A stretch of DNA of 34,357 nt from an uncultured Duodenibacillus sp. (GTDB taxonomy: Bacteria > Pseudomonadota > Gammaproteobacteria > Burkholderiales > Burkholderiaceae_F). The notes below the pieces were generated by a model. The model was not told the origin of the DNA. It ran no database searches and worked only from the letters and a program-made list of their open reading frames with translations. Shown piece by piece: positions 32,347 to 34,357 of this stretch. Position 1 is the stretch's first letter. The number at the start of each line of letters is the position of its first letter. The position numbers were made by a program, and so were the translations under genes. The stretch lies in assembly GCA_944390145.1 (NCBI GenBank), contig CALXOY010000006.1, positions 1-34,357 of the forward strand, in the 5' to 3' direction.

Positions 32347-34357
32347 TTAGAAGCTGAAGAAGTCCTTGACGCTCTGCCAGATGCTCTTTTCCTTGGGCTT
32401 GGCGGGCTCCACGGTGTTGCCCTGCGCGCGGCGCAGCGCATTGGAGGCGGTCTGCCAGTCAAAGGCCCAGGACGGGGCGGCGCTCTTGCCCGAGAGCTGC
32501 GCGTTCAGGTGAATCGAGGGCACGCCCTGCTGCGGCGAGAAGGTGAGCGCGGCGTCGCCCGTGAGCGTGCCGGCGGCCAGATCAAGCGACGCCTCGCCTT
32601 TGGCGCGCAGCATCGCACTGCGCACCCGGATGTCCTTGATCAGAAGCGTGTTGCCGTTGATGGTGACGGCAAGCGCCCCTTCATCGAGACCCGTGCGGGC
32701 GCCCTGCTTGGTGATGAGCGCCGTGTCGGTGTTTCTGACGAGATGACTGCGCACGGCCGCGGCGTCAAGCCCGATGTAGGAGGGGCGCAGCACGCGCAGC
32801 GTTGAGGCGCCAGAGAGGTTTTCCGGCGCAAAGCCCTTGCCAGAGACGGTGAGTTCGCCGTTGGCAACGCCCGCAACGGGCGAGGCGCCCGCCACCGGGG
32901 CGATGAGCTTGTCAAGCGCGACGCCGTCGACGCGCCCGGTAAAGAGCCACGAGGTGTCGTCGGAGAATTCAAAGGTGCCGAAGAGCCTGCCGTCGGCGGT
33001 GTTGATCACCAGCGAGTCAATGAGGGCCTTGCCGCGCGTGACGGTGAGCGTGCCGCTCAACTGCGTGCCCGAGAGGCCGCCTGCGGCAATGCGTCCGATG
33101 CGCACTGAACCGGTGAAGTCGAGGTGGCGCATCCAGGCGAGAAGGTCGTCTGCGGGCAGCGTGTCGCGGTTGATTTCGCCGATCATCAGCTCGCCCTCAA
33201 ACTGGGGCGCTGCGTAGGTGCCGCTCACCACGCCGTTAAAGGAGATGGGGGCGCCCGCGAAGTTGCCCGAAAGGCCCGCCTGCGCCGTGTTCTGCTTCAT
33301 GTTGGCCTTGATGAAGCCCGACACCGAGGCGCTGAAGTCGCCCGGCAGCGCCGGATCGCCCTTGATGAGAACGCTTGCGGTGAGGTTGTCAAACTCCGCG
33401 GCCTTCTTCTTGAAGTTGATGCGCACCGAGCTTGCCGCCTCGACGGTGCTCACGCGCGCGCCGCGCTCCTCGGTGCGCGAGATGCGCATCTCGGGACTTT
33501 CGAGCGTGCCCGGACGCAGCCGGAAGTCCACGGCGCCAAGGTGGATGTCGCCCGTGGTGTCGTCGGGGCGCGAAAGCGAGGCGGTGAGGTTGCTGCCGGT
33601 GAGTTCGCTGCCCTTGAAGCGGATGCGGTCGGCCTTGGCCACCGTCGTCCAGGCGTCGCCCTTGTTGCTCACTTCGCCCGAGAAGTTCACGTCCTCGACC
33701 ATCAGGTAGCGATCGGTTACCGAAAGCGTGAGCGTGCCCTTGGCGGAGATGTCGCCCGCAAGCGCCGACGGATCAAAGGTTAAAAACGGTGCGGCAGCGT
33801 CCGTCACCGTGTCCTGCGCGTGGGCGCTGCGGATGAATTCAATATTCCAGGCGCTTGTTTCGCCGGCTTCCAGAGGCATGGCCGGGGAGGCGGGCTCGCT
33901 TGGAGCCGGCATTGTCTGCGGGGCTTCTGCGGCCGGGGTTTCGGATTCCGGAGCTGGGCCGGCAGCGGGAGCGGGTGCCTCGTCAGCCGCCTCGGCAGCG
34001 GGCGCGGCGGGAGTGCCGGCCGCAGGCTCGGCGGGCAGATAGTTGGGGTTGGAAGCGGGCGTCCCGGCGGGAGTCTGAGCGGGCTCGGCAGCAGGTTCTT
34101 CAGCCGGCTGCGCCGGGCTCTCAGGCGCCTTCTGGGCGTCCTGGCTGTTTTCCGGGGCGGGGGCTCCGGCGGCGGCAGCATCCTGCGCCGGTTCGCTCTG
34201 TGGTTCAGGCGCCGCTTCCGGTGCTGTTGGAGCAGCCGGTTCTGCGGCAGCGGGTTCTTCAACCGGCGCGGGTTCGGGTGCTGGGTTGCTCGCGGCGCCC
34301 TGTGCGGCGCCAGCCGGTTCGGAAGGCGTCGCGGCAGGCAGGGGGGACGCGGCCTCC
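32347..34357 (-). CDS. AsmA-family protein, C-terminal part, with a long Pro/Ala/Glu-rich segment (5' end outside the window)
   Basis: The reading frame is open from the stop at 32347 to the right edge, so the gene is incomplete at its 5' end (about 669 residues visible). An ATG at 33912 is internal and should not be taken as the start. The first 145-150 visible residues are almost only Pro, Ala, Glu, Gln and Ser (low complexity). The rest is an AsmA-like beta-rich domain: TLSVTDRYLMVEDVNFSG, GTLTVTRGKALIDSLVINT, RPSYIGLDAAAVRSHL and LDLAAGTLTGDAALTF, ending in SIWQSVKDFFSF. AsmA-type proteins bridge inner and outer membranes and move phospholipids. The low-complexity stretch could be a linker inserted between the N- and C-terminal AsmA parts. 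Confidence 0.8.
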   Translation of the reverse strand, partial: EAASPLPAATPSEPAGAAQGAASNPAPEPAPVEEPAAAEPAAPTAPEAAPEPQSEPAQDAAAAGAPAPENSQDAQKAPESPAQPAEEPAAEPAQTPAGTPASNPNYLPAEPAAGTPAAPAAEAADEAPAPAAGPAPESETPAAEAPQTMPAPSEPASPAMPLEAGETSAWNIEFIRSAHAQDTVTDAAAPFLTFDPSALAGDISAKGTLTLSVTDRYLMVEDVNFSGEVSNKGDAWTTVAKADRIRFKGSELTGSNLTASLSRPDDTTGDIHLGAVDFRLRPGTLESPEMRISRTEERGARVSTVEAASSVRINFKKKAAEFDNLTASVLIKGDPALPGDFSASVSGFIKANMKQNTAQAGLSGNFAGAPISFNGVVSGTYAAPQFEGELMIGEINRDTLPADDLLAWMRHLDFTGSVRIGRIAAGGLSGTQLSGTLTVTRGKALIDSLVINTADGRLFGTFEFSDDTSWLFTGRVDGVALDKLIAPVAGASPVAGVANGELTVSGKGFAPENLSGASTLRVLRPSYIGLDAAAVRSHLVRNTDTALITKQGARTGLDEGALAVTINGNTLLIKDIRVRSAMLRAKGEASLDLAAGTLTGDAALTFSPQQGVPSIHLNAQLSGKSAAPSWAFDWQTASNALRRAQGNTVEPAKPKEKSIWQSVKDFFSF

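Noticed and set aside
1-34357. CRISPR arrays, tRNA or rRNA genes
   Set aside because: No regularly spaced repeats, cloverleaf-like segments or rRNA-like stretches were recognised by eye.

Overview
The window looks like chromosomal DNA of a GC-rich anaerobic or microaerophilic betaproteobacterium, most likely of the Sutterellaceae (Burkholderiales). This is inferred from three things: the conserved block argS - SPOR protein - dsbA - SDR, the divergent pair rsmI / lppC(lpoA-like), and the combination of a large autotransporter with an octaheme sulfite reductase. No database search was possible, so the taxon is an inference.

Layout. At 1-101 a truncated helix-turn-helix protein (minus strand) enters from the left edge. 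At 235-1183 lie a HutX-like heme carrier and a small flavodoxin, followed by a nitronate monooxygenase-like flavoprotein (1339-2565) and phosphoglycerate mutase gpmI (2732-4279). From 4394 to 12342 all genes are on the minus strand: an autotransporter with a C10 tract early in its reading frame, cardiolipin synthase, an ABC-F ATPase (Uup type) and an LpoA/LppC-like protein. rsmI (12332-13270) is divergent from lppC. Next is the minus-strand group folE2, argS, SPOR, dsbA, SDR (13319-17964), then a small membrane protein (18383-18766).

The centre of interest is 18900-32246, a plus-strand respiratory sulfite reduction cluster: mccA (octaheme sulfite reductase, seven CXXCH and one CX15CH heme site), a periplasmic rhodanese, mccB (FKBP isomerase), a CcmI/NrfG-like TPR protein, mccC (Tat-exported 4x[4Fe-4S] protein), mccD (NrfD-like quinol dehydrogenase), two tandem NosL-type copper chaperones, nosD, nosF, nosY, a CcmF/NrfE heme lyase, a CcmH/NrfF homologue that has lost its CXXC motif, and a TlpA/CcmG-like thioredoxin. 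A perfect FNR-type site (TTGAT-N4-ATCAA) lies upstream of mccA, and an intrinsic terminator follows the last gene. The genes read as one complete production line. MccD and MccC pass quinol electrons to MccA. The NosL/NosDFY set plausibly supplies or maintains the copper of the MccA active site. The CcmF/CcmH/TPR/thioredoxin set plausibly attaches hemes, particularly the CX15CH heme. The rhodanese may handle sulfur species.

The right edge (32347-34357) is the C-terminal part of an AsmA-family protein, preceded by a long Pro/Ala/Glu-rich stretch that runs out of the window. I saw no tRNA, rRNA, CRISPR array or complete insertion sequence.
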